From Lysobacterales bacterium (lineage in GTDB: Bacteria > Pseudomonadota > Gammaproteobacteria > Xanthomonadales > SZUA-36): a DNA stretch of 64,000 nt. Numbering within the stretch: the stretch's first letter is position 1; each line of letters begins with the position of its first letter. A program made the position numbers and the translations under genes. Of this stretch, positions 45,411 to 53,712 are shown in pieces. The notes beneath the pieces were generated by a model. The model had not been told where the DNA came from. It saw only the letters and a program-made list of their open reading frames with translations, and ran no database searches. The stretch lies in the NCBI GenBank assembly GCA_021648125.1, contig JAKITK010000012.1:1-64000 (forward strand), read 5' to 3'.

Positions 45411-46943
45411 TTATTTATCGCCCGCACCGCGTTCAATAGACTCCATTACATGATCGAGACTAAATGTTCCAGGTTTCTGCCGTGGTGGATATTCGCGGAA
45501 ACTCTGCATCCATCGACCAACATAAGCTGCAGCCGGTGCGACCATAAACATATGATCAACCCACCATTTGTGATAACCGATGGTTTCATACTCTGCGCGT
45601 TCAAAAGGATCCATGCGCAAATTCGTTAACATTGGTGCACGCAATACCTCAAACGGCTTAAACCATACTTCGATTCCTTCAGCATTTTGCTTCAGAAAAG
45701 TAACTTTCCAGTTATTGTAGCGTAGTGCTGCCATGTCGCCATCATCAGTCCAATACAGGAATTCCTCGCGTGGCCATTCGGCTTCGCCCTTTAATGCAGG
45801 CAACAGATTGTAACCATCAAGATGAACTTTATAATTTCTACCAATGGCTTTTTTGCCTTTTAATAGCTCAGCTTTTATATTTGGATTACCAGCCGCTGCC
45901 AACAATGTAGCCAGCATGTCTTCGTGCGCGGCAATCTCATTATTAATGGTGCCAGGTTTGATGACCCCAGGCCAGCGAATAACGGTTGGTACCCGGAAGC
46001 CGCCTTCCCACTGAGTAGCTTTCTCACCACGGAACATAGTGCTACCGCCATCAGGCCAGCTGAATACTTCAGCGCCGTTATCGGTGGAATACATAACAAT
46101 GGTGTTATCGGTAATGCCCAACTCATCCAGTTTGTCGAGTAATTCACCTACCATACCATCGTGTTCAACCATGCCATCGGCATAGACGCCTAGGCCGGTT
46201 TTACCTACAGCCTCAGGTTTCAAATGCGTATTAATGTGCATACGCGTACTATTCCACCAGAGGAAAAAGGGCTTGTTACTTTTTACTGCTCTTTCCATGA
46301 AGTCTATCGCTTTCGCGGTGACTTCCATATCAACCGTTTCCATGCGTTTTTTGGTTAATGGGCCGGTATCTTCGATTTTACCGTCAGCCGTACTATGAAT
46401 AACGCCTCGCGGGCCGAATTTTTTCTTGAATTCTGCGTCTTTCGGGTAATCTGGGTGCTCGGGTTCTTCTTCGGCATTGAGGTGATAAAGGTTACCAAAA
46501 AATTCATCAAAACCATGGTTGGATGGCAACATTGAGTCTAGATCGCCCAGGTGGTTTTTACCAAACTGACCGGTGACATACCCTCTGTCCTTGAGCAGCC
46601 CGGCAATAGTGGGATCTTCAATCATCATGCCTTCAGGTGCGCCAGGCAGACCAACTTTCGTGAGGCCGGTTCGTATTGGCGATTGCCCGGTAATAAATGC
46701 CGCGCGGCCGGCGGTACAACTCTGCTGACCATACCAATCAGTGAACAATGCGCCTTCGTTTGCAATACGATCAATATTGGGGGTTTTATAGCCCATCATG
46801 CCAAGGTTATAGGCACTGATATTAAAACCGCCAATATCATCTCCCCATATAATTAACATATTGGGTTTGTCTGTTTTCGCAAAAACATTGCCTACGCTAA
46901 ACGCCAGCAGCAACAATAGTACTAATAATTTATTTTTTTTCAT
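45411..46943 (-). CDS. Arylsulfatase
   Basis: Periplasmic sulfatase of about 510 residues with a signal peptide (KLLVLLLLLAFSVGNVFA). The formylglycine site is CTAGRAAFITG, a CxAxR variant of the usual C-x-P-x-R. The metal-binding WGDDIGG and STDNGAE segments are present. It needs a formylglycine-generating enzyme, not found in this window. The ATG at 46943 has a GAGG site; the upstream frame start at 46994 does not. The divergent LysR gene suggests induction by a sulfated compound. A perfect terminator follows. Confidence 0.9.
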   Translation of the reverse strand: MKKNKLLVLLLLLAFSVGNVFAKTDKPNMLIIWGDDIGGFNISAYNLGMMGYKTPNIDRIANEGALFTDWYGQQSCTAGRAAFITGQSPIRTGLTKVGLPGAPEGMMIEDPTIAGLLKDRGYVTGQFGKNHLGDLDSMLPSNHGFDEFFGNLYHLNAEEEPEHPDYPKDAEFKKKFGPRGVIHSTADGKIEDTGPLTKKRMETVDMEVTAKAIDFMERAVKSNKPFFLWWNSTRMHINTHLKPEAVGKTGLGVYADGMVEHDGMVGELLDKLDELGITDNTIVMYSTDNGAEVFSWPDGGSTMFRGEKATQWEGGFRVPTVIRWPGVIKPGTINNEIAAHEDMLATLLAAAGNPNIKAELLKGKKAIGRNYKVHLDGYNLLPALKGEAEWPREEFLYWTDDGDMAALRYNNWKVTFLKQNAEGIEVWFKPFEVLRAPMLTNLRMDPFERAEYETIGYHKWWVDHMFMVAPAAAYVGRWMQSFREYPPRQKPGTFSLDHVMESIERGAGDK

Positions 46944-47042
46944 TTTAACCTCTTTGTTTATTATTCCCTTAGAAAGGGAGTATAACGATAACAACGCAAT
47001 AGGTCTAATGTATAATTTATATTAATATGATACGCTTTATGT
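46944..47042. promoter_or_regulatory. Divergent arylsulfatase/LysR control region
   Basis: About 100 bases between two divergent starts, with the AT-rich segment ATGTATAATTTATATTA (near 47007-47023) and a near-repeat ATGTATGAT at the LysR start. LysR-type regulators usually bind such T-N11-A spaced sites between divergent genes. Exact site not determined. Confidence 0.4.
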
Positions 47043-48008
47043 ATGATAAATTCCCGCCTGCTTAGAAACGCCCTGTGCCTTGCCGAGCATGGTAATTATG
47101 CCCGCGCAGCCAAAGCACAGAACATCAGTCAACCAACCTTGACCCGCAGCATTCAGGCGCTGGAAAAAGCCCTGGGGGAAACATTGTTTAATCGCAGTCA
47201 TAAAGGGGTTACGCCTACCCACGCGGGCGAGATAATGCTCAAGCATGCAGATTTAATCAGTGCCTCTTCAGAATCAATGCAGGAAGAAATTAAGCGTTAT
47301 CAGGGGATTTTGGAAGGCTCCATCAGTATCGGCGCTGGTTCTTATGTAAGCTCTGCATTGATGCCGCAGGCTATTGTTGACTTCAGCCAAAAACATCCGG
47401 AAATCGAACTCAGTATCAGCATAGATACTTGGCATGATTTGCCCGCCCGCTTGATGGAAAAGGAGTTTGATTTTCTGGTCATTGATAGCAGCGGCCTCGA
47501 ACTATCTCCAAATTTTGAACTAATACCATTAAACCAACACCAAGCATTTTTTATTTGCAGACCTGATCACCCGCTGTTTAATAAAACAAAACTGCTGGCA
47601 AGCGAGCTGGCGAAATTTCCGCTGATGATGCCCGTATTACCGCAACGACTACAGTCTTTATTCCAAAAACTACTCTTCCCCGAAATTCAGCCAGCAGCAG
47701 CACCAGGAGTGTTCAAGCATATTATCTGTAACGATCAGGCGCTGATTAAATCAACCGTGCAGCAAAGCAACAATATCGCGATTGCTACATATGGGATGGT
47801 GGCTACTGAATTAAAAGCCGGTTTACTCAAGGCGCTACCATTAAAAATAGCTAGGCTCTGCAGCAACTTTAATATTATCCGGCGCAAGGGCATAGCATCA
47901 TCGCCGACGGCTCGTTCGTTTATCCAAGTTTTGCACGAAATGGATACCCAGCAATCCTTGGCTGAAATACCTCTTATCGCATCACTGGGTACGGAAATTT
48001 TGGTGTAA
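47043..48008 (+). CDS. LysR-family transcriptional regulator
   Basis: Standard LysR regulator of 321 residues: an N-terminal HTH (HGNYARAAKAQNISQPTLTR) and a substrate-binding domain from about residue 90. It is divergent from the arylsulfatase at 45411, from which it is separated by about 100 bases, so control of sulfatase expression is likely. The inducer is unknown. The ATG at 47043 is taken as start since the first residues (MINSRLLRNALCLAEHG) match family starts. Confidence 0.88.
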   Translation: MINSRLLRNALCLAEHGNYARAAKAQNISQPTLTRSIQALEKALGETLFNRSHKGVTPTHAGEIMLKHADLISASSESMQEEIKRYQGILEGSISIGAGSYVSSALMPQAIVDFSQKHPEIELSISIDTWHDLPARLMEKEFDFLVIDSSGLELSPNFELIPLNQHQAFFICRPDHPLFNKTKLLASELAKFPLMMPVLPQRLQSLFQKLLFPEIQPAAAPGVFKHIICNDQALIKSTVQQSNNIAIATYGMVATELKAGLLKALPLKIARLCSNFNIIRRKGIASSPTARSFIQVLHEMDTQQSLAEIPLIASLGTEILV

Positions 48009-48069
48009 GTGCATTCTGTTCCAAATGCACTACAGGCTTTATCAGTGCCAATGAACAGCGACTACGGCG

Positions 48070-48153
48070 GTCAAGTTCAAAACAAAAGTTTTTAAGCTGA
48101 AAGACCCTGATGGTAATATAGCTGAGTTATTATTACACCACACCATTCATTAA
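48070..48153 (+). pseudogene. VOC/glyoxalase domain tail remnant
   Basis: A start-less frame reads KVFKLKDPDGNIAELLLHHT and stops at 48151. The KDPDGNIAEL motif is the C-terminal beta strand and metal ligand of VOC-fold enzymes. The rest of the gene is missing. Confidence 0.55.
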
Positions 48154-48167
48154 CAGGAACTGCACGG

Positions 48168-49946
48168 ATGAGTAACTACCAACACCCCTATAAAGACGCT
48201 GTTTTTATCCTCAAGCACTTACTTGAACTTGAGAAAATGTGTGATCAGGCCGGCTTGGACGATATCAATATGGAGCTGGCGGATGCCATCCTTGAGGAGG
48301 CTGCTCGCCTCGGCAGTGAGGTTTTTGCACCCTTAAACAGTGTTGGCGACCAGCAAGGAGCTAAGCTGGGTGAAAATGGTGTTGAAGAAACCCCAGGCTT
48401 TGCCGATGCCTATCGCCAATATGCGCAAAGCGGTTGGGCATCCTTAGCCGCAGCTGAACAATATGGCGGACAAAATATGCCAAAAATGTTGGAAGCCGCC
48501 GTTACTGAAATCTGGGATACGGCCAACCTCAGTCTGGCTTTATGCCCGATGCTAACCACAGGCGCAGTCGATGCAATCACAGCGCATGCCAGTGACGAAC
48601 TCAAAGATCGTTATTTGCCGGCGATGGTCAGCGGTGAATGGGCTGGCTCTATGTGTCTTACAGAATCCGGTGCAGGATCAGACTTGGCTGCCATCATCAC
48701 CAAAGCCGTACCCGAAGGTGAGCATTACCTGATAAGCGGACAGAAAATATTCATCACCTGGGGCGATCACCAGATGACTGAAAACATTATACACTTGGTA
48801 CTTGCCCGCCTGCCGGATGCACCTGCCGGTGTTCGTGGTATTTCGTTGTTTCTGGTGCCCAAGTTTTTACTCGATGACAACGGCAAACCAAGTCAACGCA
48901 ATGATGCCTATTGTGTGGGCATTGAACACAAGCTGGGCATCCATGGCAGTCCAACCTGCACTCTGAATTTTGGCGATAACGGCGGTGCCGTTGGTTACCT
49001 GGTGGGCAAGGAGCATAACGGCCTAATGGCCATGTTTACGATGATGAACGAGGCGCGGCAAGGCGTGGGCATGCAAGCACTGGGTGTTTCCGAACGCTCC
49101 TTCCAACAGGCACGAACTTTTGCCAAGGAACGCATTCAGGGAACCCGCAAAGACGGTAGTCGCTACCCGATTATTGAATTTCCCGATGTCCGCAGAATGC
49201 TTATGCTGATGAAATCAGCGACTGAAGCCATGCGCGCACTGCTCTATACCGCAGCCTCGGAGGCAGACCGTAGCCACTGGGCAGAAAGCGCTGAAGCAGC
49301 GAAAAAACACGCTACCCGTAATGAGCTTTATACGCCAATCGTTAAAGGTTGGTGTACTGAATTGGCGCAAGAAATTACATCATACGGGGTGCAAATTCAC
49401 GGTGGCATGGGCTATGTGGAAGAAACCGGCATCGCCCAGCACTTGCGTGATGCGCGGATTTTGACTATCTATGAAGGTACTACCGGCATTCAGGGTTTGG
49501 ATTTAGCCGGGCGAAAAATCTTACTCGATAAGGGTGAAGCCCTGCAGGATTTGCTAGATGAAATTCAGGCAACTGCAGATGCCATCGCGGCTGTGGATGA
49601 CCTTAACAATATGGCGGATGCTTTAACCAATGCCGTTAACGCCGCCCGCGAGGCAGGTAACTGGTTATTGGAAAACGCTACAGAAGATAAACACGCAATG
49701 GGCAGCAGTAGCGTAAACCTGATGATGCTATTGGGCTTTGTTTGCGGGGGTTGGGTAATGGGTCAAGCTACACTTAAAGCCGCCCAACTACTCGAAACAG
49801 GATCTGATGATAGTTCGTTCTTAGCCACAAAACAATTTACCGCACAGTTCTATTTCGAGCATTTCCTGCCGCGTAGCCACAGCTATCTGGCAACTATTAA
49901 AGCAGGTAGCGGTAGCATGATGGCGCTGGATGCAGAGCAGTTTTAA
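48168..49946 (+). CDS. Acyl-CoA dehydrogenase
   Basis: FAD-dependent acyl-CoA dehydrogenase of 592 residues, long form with a C-terminal extension. The family signatures are SMCLTESGAGSDLAAI and YEGTTGIQGLDLAGRK, the latter carrying the catalytic Glu. The protein would catalyse the first step of beta-oxidation of a fatty acyl-CoA. It has a CAGGAA-like ribosome binding site. The LysR gene upstream may not regulate it; no partner beta-oxidation gene is adjacent. Intact. Confidence 0.93.
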   Translation: MSNYQHPYKDAVFILKHLLELEKMCDQAGLDDINMELADAILEEAARLGSEVFAPLNSVGDQQGAKLGENGVEETPGFADAYRQYAQSGWASLAAAEQYGGQNMPKMLEAAVTEIWDTANLSLALCPMLTTGAVDAITAHASDELKDRYLPAMVSGEWAGSMCLTESGAGSDLAAIITKAVPEGEHYLISGQKIFITWGDHQMTENIIHLVLARLPDAPAGVRGISLFLVPKFLLDDNGKPSQRNDAYCVGIEHKLGIHGSPTCTLNFGDNGGAVGYLVGKEHNGLMAMFTMMNEARQGVGMQALGVSERSFQQARTFAKERIQGTRKDGSRYPIIEFPDVRRMLMLMKSATEAMRALLYTAASEADRSHWAESAEAAKKHATRNELYTPIVKGWCTELAQEITSYGVQIHGGMGYVEETGIAQHLRDARILTIYEGTTGIQGLDLAGRKILLDKGEALQDLLDEIQATADAIAAVDDLNNMADALTNAVNAAREAGNWLLENATEDKHAMGSSSVNLMMLLGFVCGGWVMGQATLKAAQLLETGSDDSSFLATKQFTAQFYFEHFLPRSHSYLATIKAGSGSMMALDAEQF

Positions 49947-49975
49947 GCTCACTGCTGCCCCACTACTATCTGTTT

Positions 49976-50060
49976 CGTCATCCCGGCGCAGGCCGGGATC
50001 CAGTAGGCGGTTGAAAGCCCTGGATTCCGGACAAGTGCTACGCACTTTCCGGAAAGACGA
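49976..50060. repeat. Palindromic extragenic repeat
   Basis: CGTCATCCCGGCGCAGGCCG and its flanks form two adjacent inverted repeats (CCCGGC...GCCGGG and TCCGG...CCGGA). This is a widespread extragenic palindrome type in proteobacteria and may act as terminator or mRNA end for the acyl-CoA dehydrogenase gene, 30 bases after its stop. Confidence 0.65.
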
Positions 50061-50142
50061 GTGATATATTTAGGTTCTGAGACAGCAATAACCTTTCCAC
50101 TAGTGGCATAATAACCATAACAATTTCTCTGGAGATTAAACC

Positions 50143-50328
50143 ATGCCTTTTTGGCAACGCGCATTAATTCTGGTAGTGGCTATCTTAATGGTCAGTTTCC
50201 TAATCGATATGATCTGGCAATCGATTTTTGGTTTTGTACTCCCAGGTTATATCATCGGGGTACTTAGCGGACTAACGGCAGTACCGATCTGGGATATGTT
50301 AAAAAGAATCCAAGCTAAGTCAGCCTGA
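50143..50328 (+). CDS. Small two-helix membrane protein
   Basis: A 61-residue protein with two TM helices (ALILVVAILMVSFLIDMIW and FVLPGYIIGVLSGLTAVPIW), with a basic C-terminus. No family is recognised. The ATG at 50143 has GGAGA upstream at about 9 bases. Its stop abuts the next ATG at 50329, so it is translated together with the phosphotransferase-like gene. Confidence 0.6.
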   Translation: MPFWQRALILVVAILMVSFLIDMIWQSIFGFVLPGYIIGVLSGLTAVPIWDMLKRIQAKSA

Positions 50329-51300
50329 ATGAATTTACGCAAATACAGTAGCAATCTTGTTTTGCCAACTTACCCGGGTTTATCTAAGTCACAGCAACAA
50401 CAATTGCCAGAATTGATTCGGGCAACGGCACTGCCGGCCATGTTCAGCGACAGCACCCATCAATTGTGGGATTGCGAAACACTGGACGGCTCTCTGATAG
50501 TTAAAATTTGCCAGCAGGAAAACATTACTCATTCGGCTTTTTGGCAAGCAATGGAATCCCTTTTCGGGGTAAACCTGCCCGCACAATTAGGTGGCTTTGC
50601 CGCGGTGTATAAAACACTGTCAGCTTTTAGCCCGCTAGTCATTCCTGAATACATTGCCTCAGGTTTCGCCAGCAAAAATGAGCAGGCCTTTATTGCAACT
50701 AAAAAGGTACCCGGAACCCTGCCGACACCAGCCACTATCAAGCCAGCCGTTGTAGCGAGTTTGGCTGAACATATCGCCGGCCTGCACCGGCAATCAATTA
50801 CCCGCTGGGGACAGATTGAACAACCACAGTTTACGCCACAACAATGGCCGCAACGCCTGCGCGACAGCCTGAGGATATTAGCCGGCCACCACGGCGATAT
50901 CCCAGCAACCGTACTTGCTGAAGCCCTCAAATCAGTAGAGTTTTGCGGTGCAAAAGAGTTTGTCCCCATCATGCCAGACCTGCGCTGGGATCAGTTTTTG
51001 CTACTAAATGGCAAGCTCTCGGCGTTGGTTGATTTAGATGCTTTTGTATTTGCACCAAGGGAACTGGAGTTGGTGTTGCTGGAATATCTGCTCGATGAGC
51101 AGCAGGCGCAAACCTTCATCCAGAGATATCAACAAACACTGGCGATGCCCGATTTATCTGCTGTGCGTAAACCCTACCGTTTACTGCTTTTTTTGATGAA
51201 TGTGCTGGCTGAGAAAAACCTAAAATGCTGGATGCATGCTCCCAGTCGATTCTTCCAATACCCGTCCGGTGGAGGAGAGTTTTTGCCGGAACGAATTTGA
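50329..51300 (+). CDS. Phosphotransferase (APH-fold) with altered catalytic loop
   Basis: A 323-residue protein with the aminoglycoside-phosphotransferase-like kinase fold. The catalytic loop reads IMPDLRWDQFLLLNGKLSAL instead of the usual HGDLxxxN, so the His and Asn are altered; the downstream Asp pair DLDAF is kept. Therefore activity is doubtful or substrate-specific. It is coupled to the small membrane protein upstream. It might be a sugar, choline or thiamine-type kinase, but no evidence selects one. Confidence 0.65.
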   Translation: MNLRKYSSNLVLPTYPGLSKSQQQQLPELIRATALPAMFSDSTHQLWDCETLDGSLIVKICQQENITHSAFWQAMESLFGVNLPAQLGGFAAVYKTLSAFSPLVIPEYIASGFASKNEQAFIATKKVPGTLPTPATIKPAVVASLAEHIAGLHRQSITRWGQIEQPQFTPQQWPQRLRDSLRILAGHHGDIPATVLAEALKSVEFCGAKEFVPIMPDLRWDQFLLLNGKLSALVDLDAFVFAPRELELVLLEYLLDEQQAQTFIQRYQQTLAMPDLSAVRKPYRLLLFLMNVLAEKNLKCWMHAPSRFFQYPSGGGEFLPERI

Positions 51301-51330
51301 GTGTTTTGTTAGCTGGTGGGCCACTCAAAC

Positions 51331-52776
51331 TCACCTAAGTGAACCCGGCGGAGTATATGGATCAGGGGTGCCCATTGGGATAATTGGGTTATTTTTGGTC
51401 GAGTCTTGAAACGCATTTACTATTTTCAACATCGGCGTTACTACCCATGTATCTATGGTCGGTTTTTCCTCACGAGGATCGGTATAGAGGTTGATAATAT
51501 ACGGAATACCTAGTTTCAACGGAGGATCGAACATCGTGTCTTGTTTGTAAAAGTGCAATTTCCAGTTGCGCCATTTGACAGCTAGCAGAGTATCTGCCCC
51601 CCAAATAGGGAAACCCTCACGAGCTGACTTATCCGACTTGCCTAAGAAGAACCCAGATTGATCCAAACTATCAATCGCACGGTCATTAGGAGTTTTTGCT
51701 CCTGTTATTGTGGCAATGGTCGCGAACATATCAACCCCATGTACAATTTCGTTACTGATACCTCCAGCAGGTATCTTGTTCGGCCAGCGAATCATGAATG
51801 GAACGCGAATACCACCCTCCAGCGCTGTGAAATATTGTCCACGCCACGGGCCGGCCCAGCCATCCCACGGCTTGAAAAATTCAGGTCCATTATCACTTGC
51901 GAAAATGACGATGGTGTTATCTCTTATTCCAAGCTTGTCGACAGCATCAAGCATTTCTCCGACGTTATAGTCCATCTCTGCAAGCATATCTGCCCAGTCA
52001 CCGTTCCCGGTCTTGCCTTTAAAGGTCGGGTTTGGTTCAGTAGCCAGATGTGGCTGAGTGAGGGTTACATACATGAAAAAAGGTTTTCCGCTCTTGGCCC
52101 GCCGCTGCATAAAGTTTATCGATCGTTTTGTTATTTCGGCATCTATAAGTCGACGCTCAACAACATCATAATCCTGAAGGGCGCGACTTTTTTTGCCCTT
52201 TTTCCCTTCCATAATTTTTTCCAATGGCACTATATCAGGTGAGTAACCGGCAGAAGCTGACCACTGGGACTCATCCGTAGTACGCGGAATGCCATACCAT
52301 TCATCAAAACCCTGGTCGTTGGGCAATCGACCATCATGGCTGCCGAGATGCCACTTTCCGTGTAAAGCAGTAGCATAGCCAACTTCTGAGAGGGCTTCGG
52401 CTATAGTTACTTCCCACTGGGTCAGTCCATCTGGGACCCCGCCAAAAGGAACTGCGTAAGTGCCAGAGCGGATTGCAAACCGTCCGGTCATGATGCTGGA
52501 TCGGCTTGGAGTGCACTGAGTTTCCATGTTCATATTTGTGAGACGAAGGCCCTCACTAGCAAGTTGGTCAATGCGTGGTGTAGCAGCACCTCTAGTGATA
52601 CCCCCTCCATAGACGCCCAATTCGCCATAACCTAAATTATCAACCAGGATGAATAGGATATTAGGTTTAGCTTCTGACTGCTGGGCGATGGCGAATGTTA
52701 CTGGTAATAACCCAGCAAAAACAATAGCAACCCTCAAGAGGCCTACAGTGAAAGCTGATAATTTATTTTTTTCCAT
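51331..52776 (-). CDS. Arylsulfatase
   Basis: Second sulfatase of 481 residues with signal peptide (GLLRVAIVFAGLLPVTFAIA). The formylglycine site CTPSRSSIMTG matches the canonical C-x-P-x-R exactly. Metal ligands are seen in DNLGYGELG and FASDNGPEF. It begins 12 bases after the stop of the Phd-like antitoxin gene and is in the same direction, so it may share a transcript. The substrate is unknown; two sulfatases in one window fit use of algal or other sulfated polymers. Confidence 0.92.
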   Translation of the reverse strand: MEKNKLSAFTVGLLRVAIVFAGLLPVTFAIAQQSEAKPNILFILVDNLGYGELGVYGGGITRGAATPRIDQLASEGLRLTNMNMETQCTPSRSSIMTGRFAIRSGTYAVPFGGVPDGLTQWEVTIAEALSEVGYATALHGKWHLGSHDGRLPNDQGFDEWYGIPRTTDESQWSASAGYSPDIVPLEKIMEGKKGKKSRALQDYDVVERRLIDAEITKRSINFMQRRAKSGKPFFMYVTLTQPHLATEPNPTFKGKTGNGDWADMLAEMDYNVGEMLDAVDKLGIRDNTIVIFASDNGPEFFKPWDGWAGPWRGQYFTALEGGIRVPFMIRWPNKIPAGGISNEIVHGVDMFATIATITGAKTPNDRAIDSLDQSGFFLGKSDKSAREGFPIWGADTLLAVKWRNWKLHFYKQDTMFDPPLKLGIPYIINLYTDPREEKPTIDTWVVTPMLKIVNAFQDSTKNNPIIPMGTPDPYTPPGSLR

Positions 52777-52788
52777 GAAGTTCTCCGT

Positions 52789-53049
52789 TTATGACTTTCT
52801 TCGGGCAGATAACACTTGAGTTGCGTATTTTTTCTTTGGTTCTTTTTGAGTAAAAGTACGCCCTTCTCTTACAGCAGTTTCACCACGGGCTATACCTTCT
52901 AAAATGCGCATCCGACTTTGCATCATTTCGTAATCTGCCACATCGAGTAGATAAGCGGACGGTTGTCGCACGGGTTCTTTGGATTCGTGCAGCTCCGTCA
53001 ATATTTTTGTGGCATGGTACTTTAATGTTTTAACTGATTCTATTTTCAT
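52789..53049 (-). CDS. Phd/YefM-like antitoxin with internal deletion
   Basis: An 86-residue protein of the Phd/YefM fold: a conserved N-terminus (KYHATKILTELHESKEPV) and then RQPSAYLLDVADYEMMQSRM. Relatives usually have about six residues (ITEHG-type) between KEPV and PSAYL; those are missing here. No RelE/ParE toxin follows; an arylsulfatase does. It may be a decayed or repurposed antitoxin. Confidence 0.6.
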   Translation of the reverse strand: MKIESVKTLKYHATKILTELHESKEPVRQPSAYLLDVADYEMMQSRMRILEGIARGETAVREGRTFTQKEPKKKYATQVLSARRKS

Positions 53050-53112
53050 ATACTGAAACTATAATATCACTTTATGTGAGCGCAAGGAAGAATAGCACTC
53101 TTGCTACAATCT

Positions 53113-53712
53113 TTATTCTGGCTGTCGATAAAGCTTCAACCAAGCAATATATCCCACCACTGCCAACACTAAATAAACCACATACATAACTACAGTGGCG
53201 TAATATCCGGTTTGTACATATAGAATGATCGCCGCGCCATCAATGATGATCCAGTAGAGCCAGTTTTGTAAAACTTTGCGCGTGAGCAGATAAGTATTCA
53301 GCACTGAAAACACGGTCACGCCAGCATCAAGGTATGGGTTTTGCGAGTTGCCGCTTGCTTCCAAATATCGGGCTACAAGTATTGTTACCAGGGTTCCCAC
53401 TAGTAAAAACACCATCTGCCGCGACCATGACCAGGAGCTTATGGCGACATTATTTTCAACATTACCATGCTTGCGCCAAACCAGATAACCATAGATTGCC
53501 ATTGCCATATAATAAAAATTCAACAGCGCCTGCATTGGCAACTGACCTTGCCAAAACAACAAGGTGTAAATTAGCGTGCTGACAAATGCCAGCGGCCAAC
53601 ACCATTGCGATGCCCTTGCTGCCAGCAGCACATAAGCAATTCCCAATACAGAAGCCAGCACTTCCCAGCCTGATAATGCCAATATGGCATCACTTAGAAG
53701 TTGCCATTCCAT
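53113..53712 (-). CDS. pnuT: PnuC-family transporter, probably thiamine-specific PnuT
   Basis: Inner-membrane transporter of 199 residues with seven or eight TM helices and PnuC motifs (WKL and WCWPLAF-type segments). The PnuC family carries vitamin nucleosides; those under a TPP riboswitch are known as PnuT and transport thiamine. It starts directly after the TonB receptor stop (TAA then ATG), so both are translated from one mRNA. Specificity for thiamine is inferred from the riboswitch. Confidence 0.85.
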   Translation of the reverse strand: MEWQLLSDAILALSGWEVLASVLGIAYVLLAARASQWCWPLAFVSTLIYTLLFWQGQLPMQALLNFYYMAMAIYGYLVWRKHGNVENNVAISSWSWSRQMVFLLVGTLVTILVARYLEASGNSQNPYLDAGVTVFSVLNTYLLTRKVLQNWLYWIIIDGAAIILYVQTGYYATVVMYVVYLVLAVVGYIAWLKLYRQPE

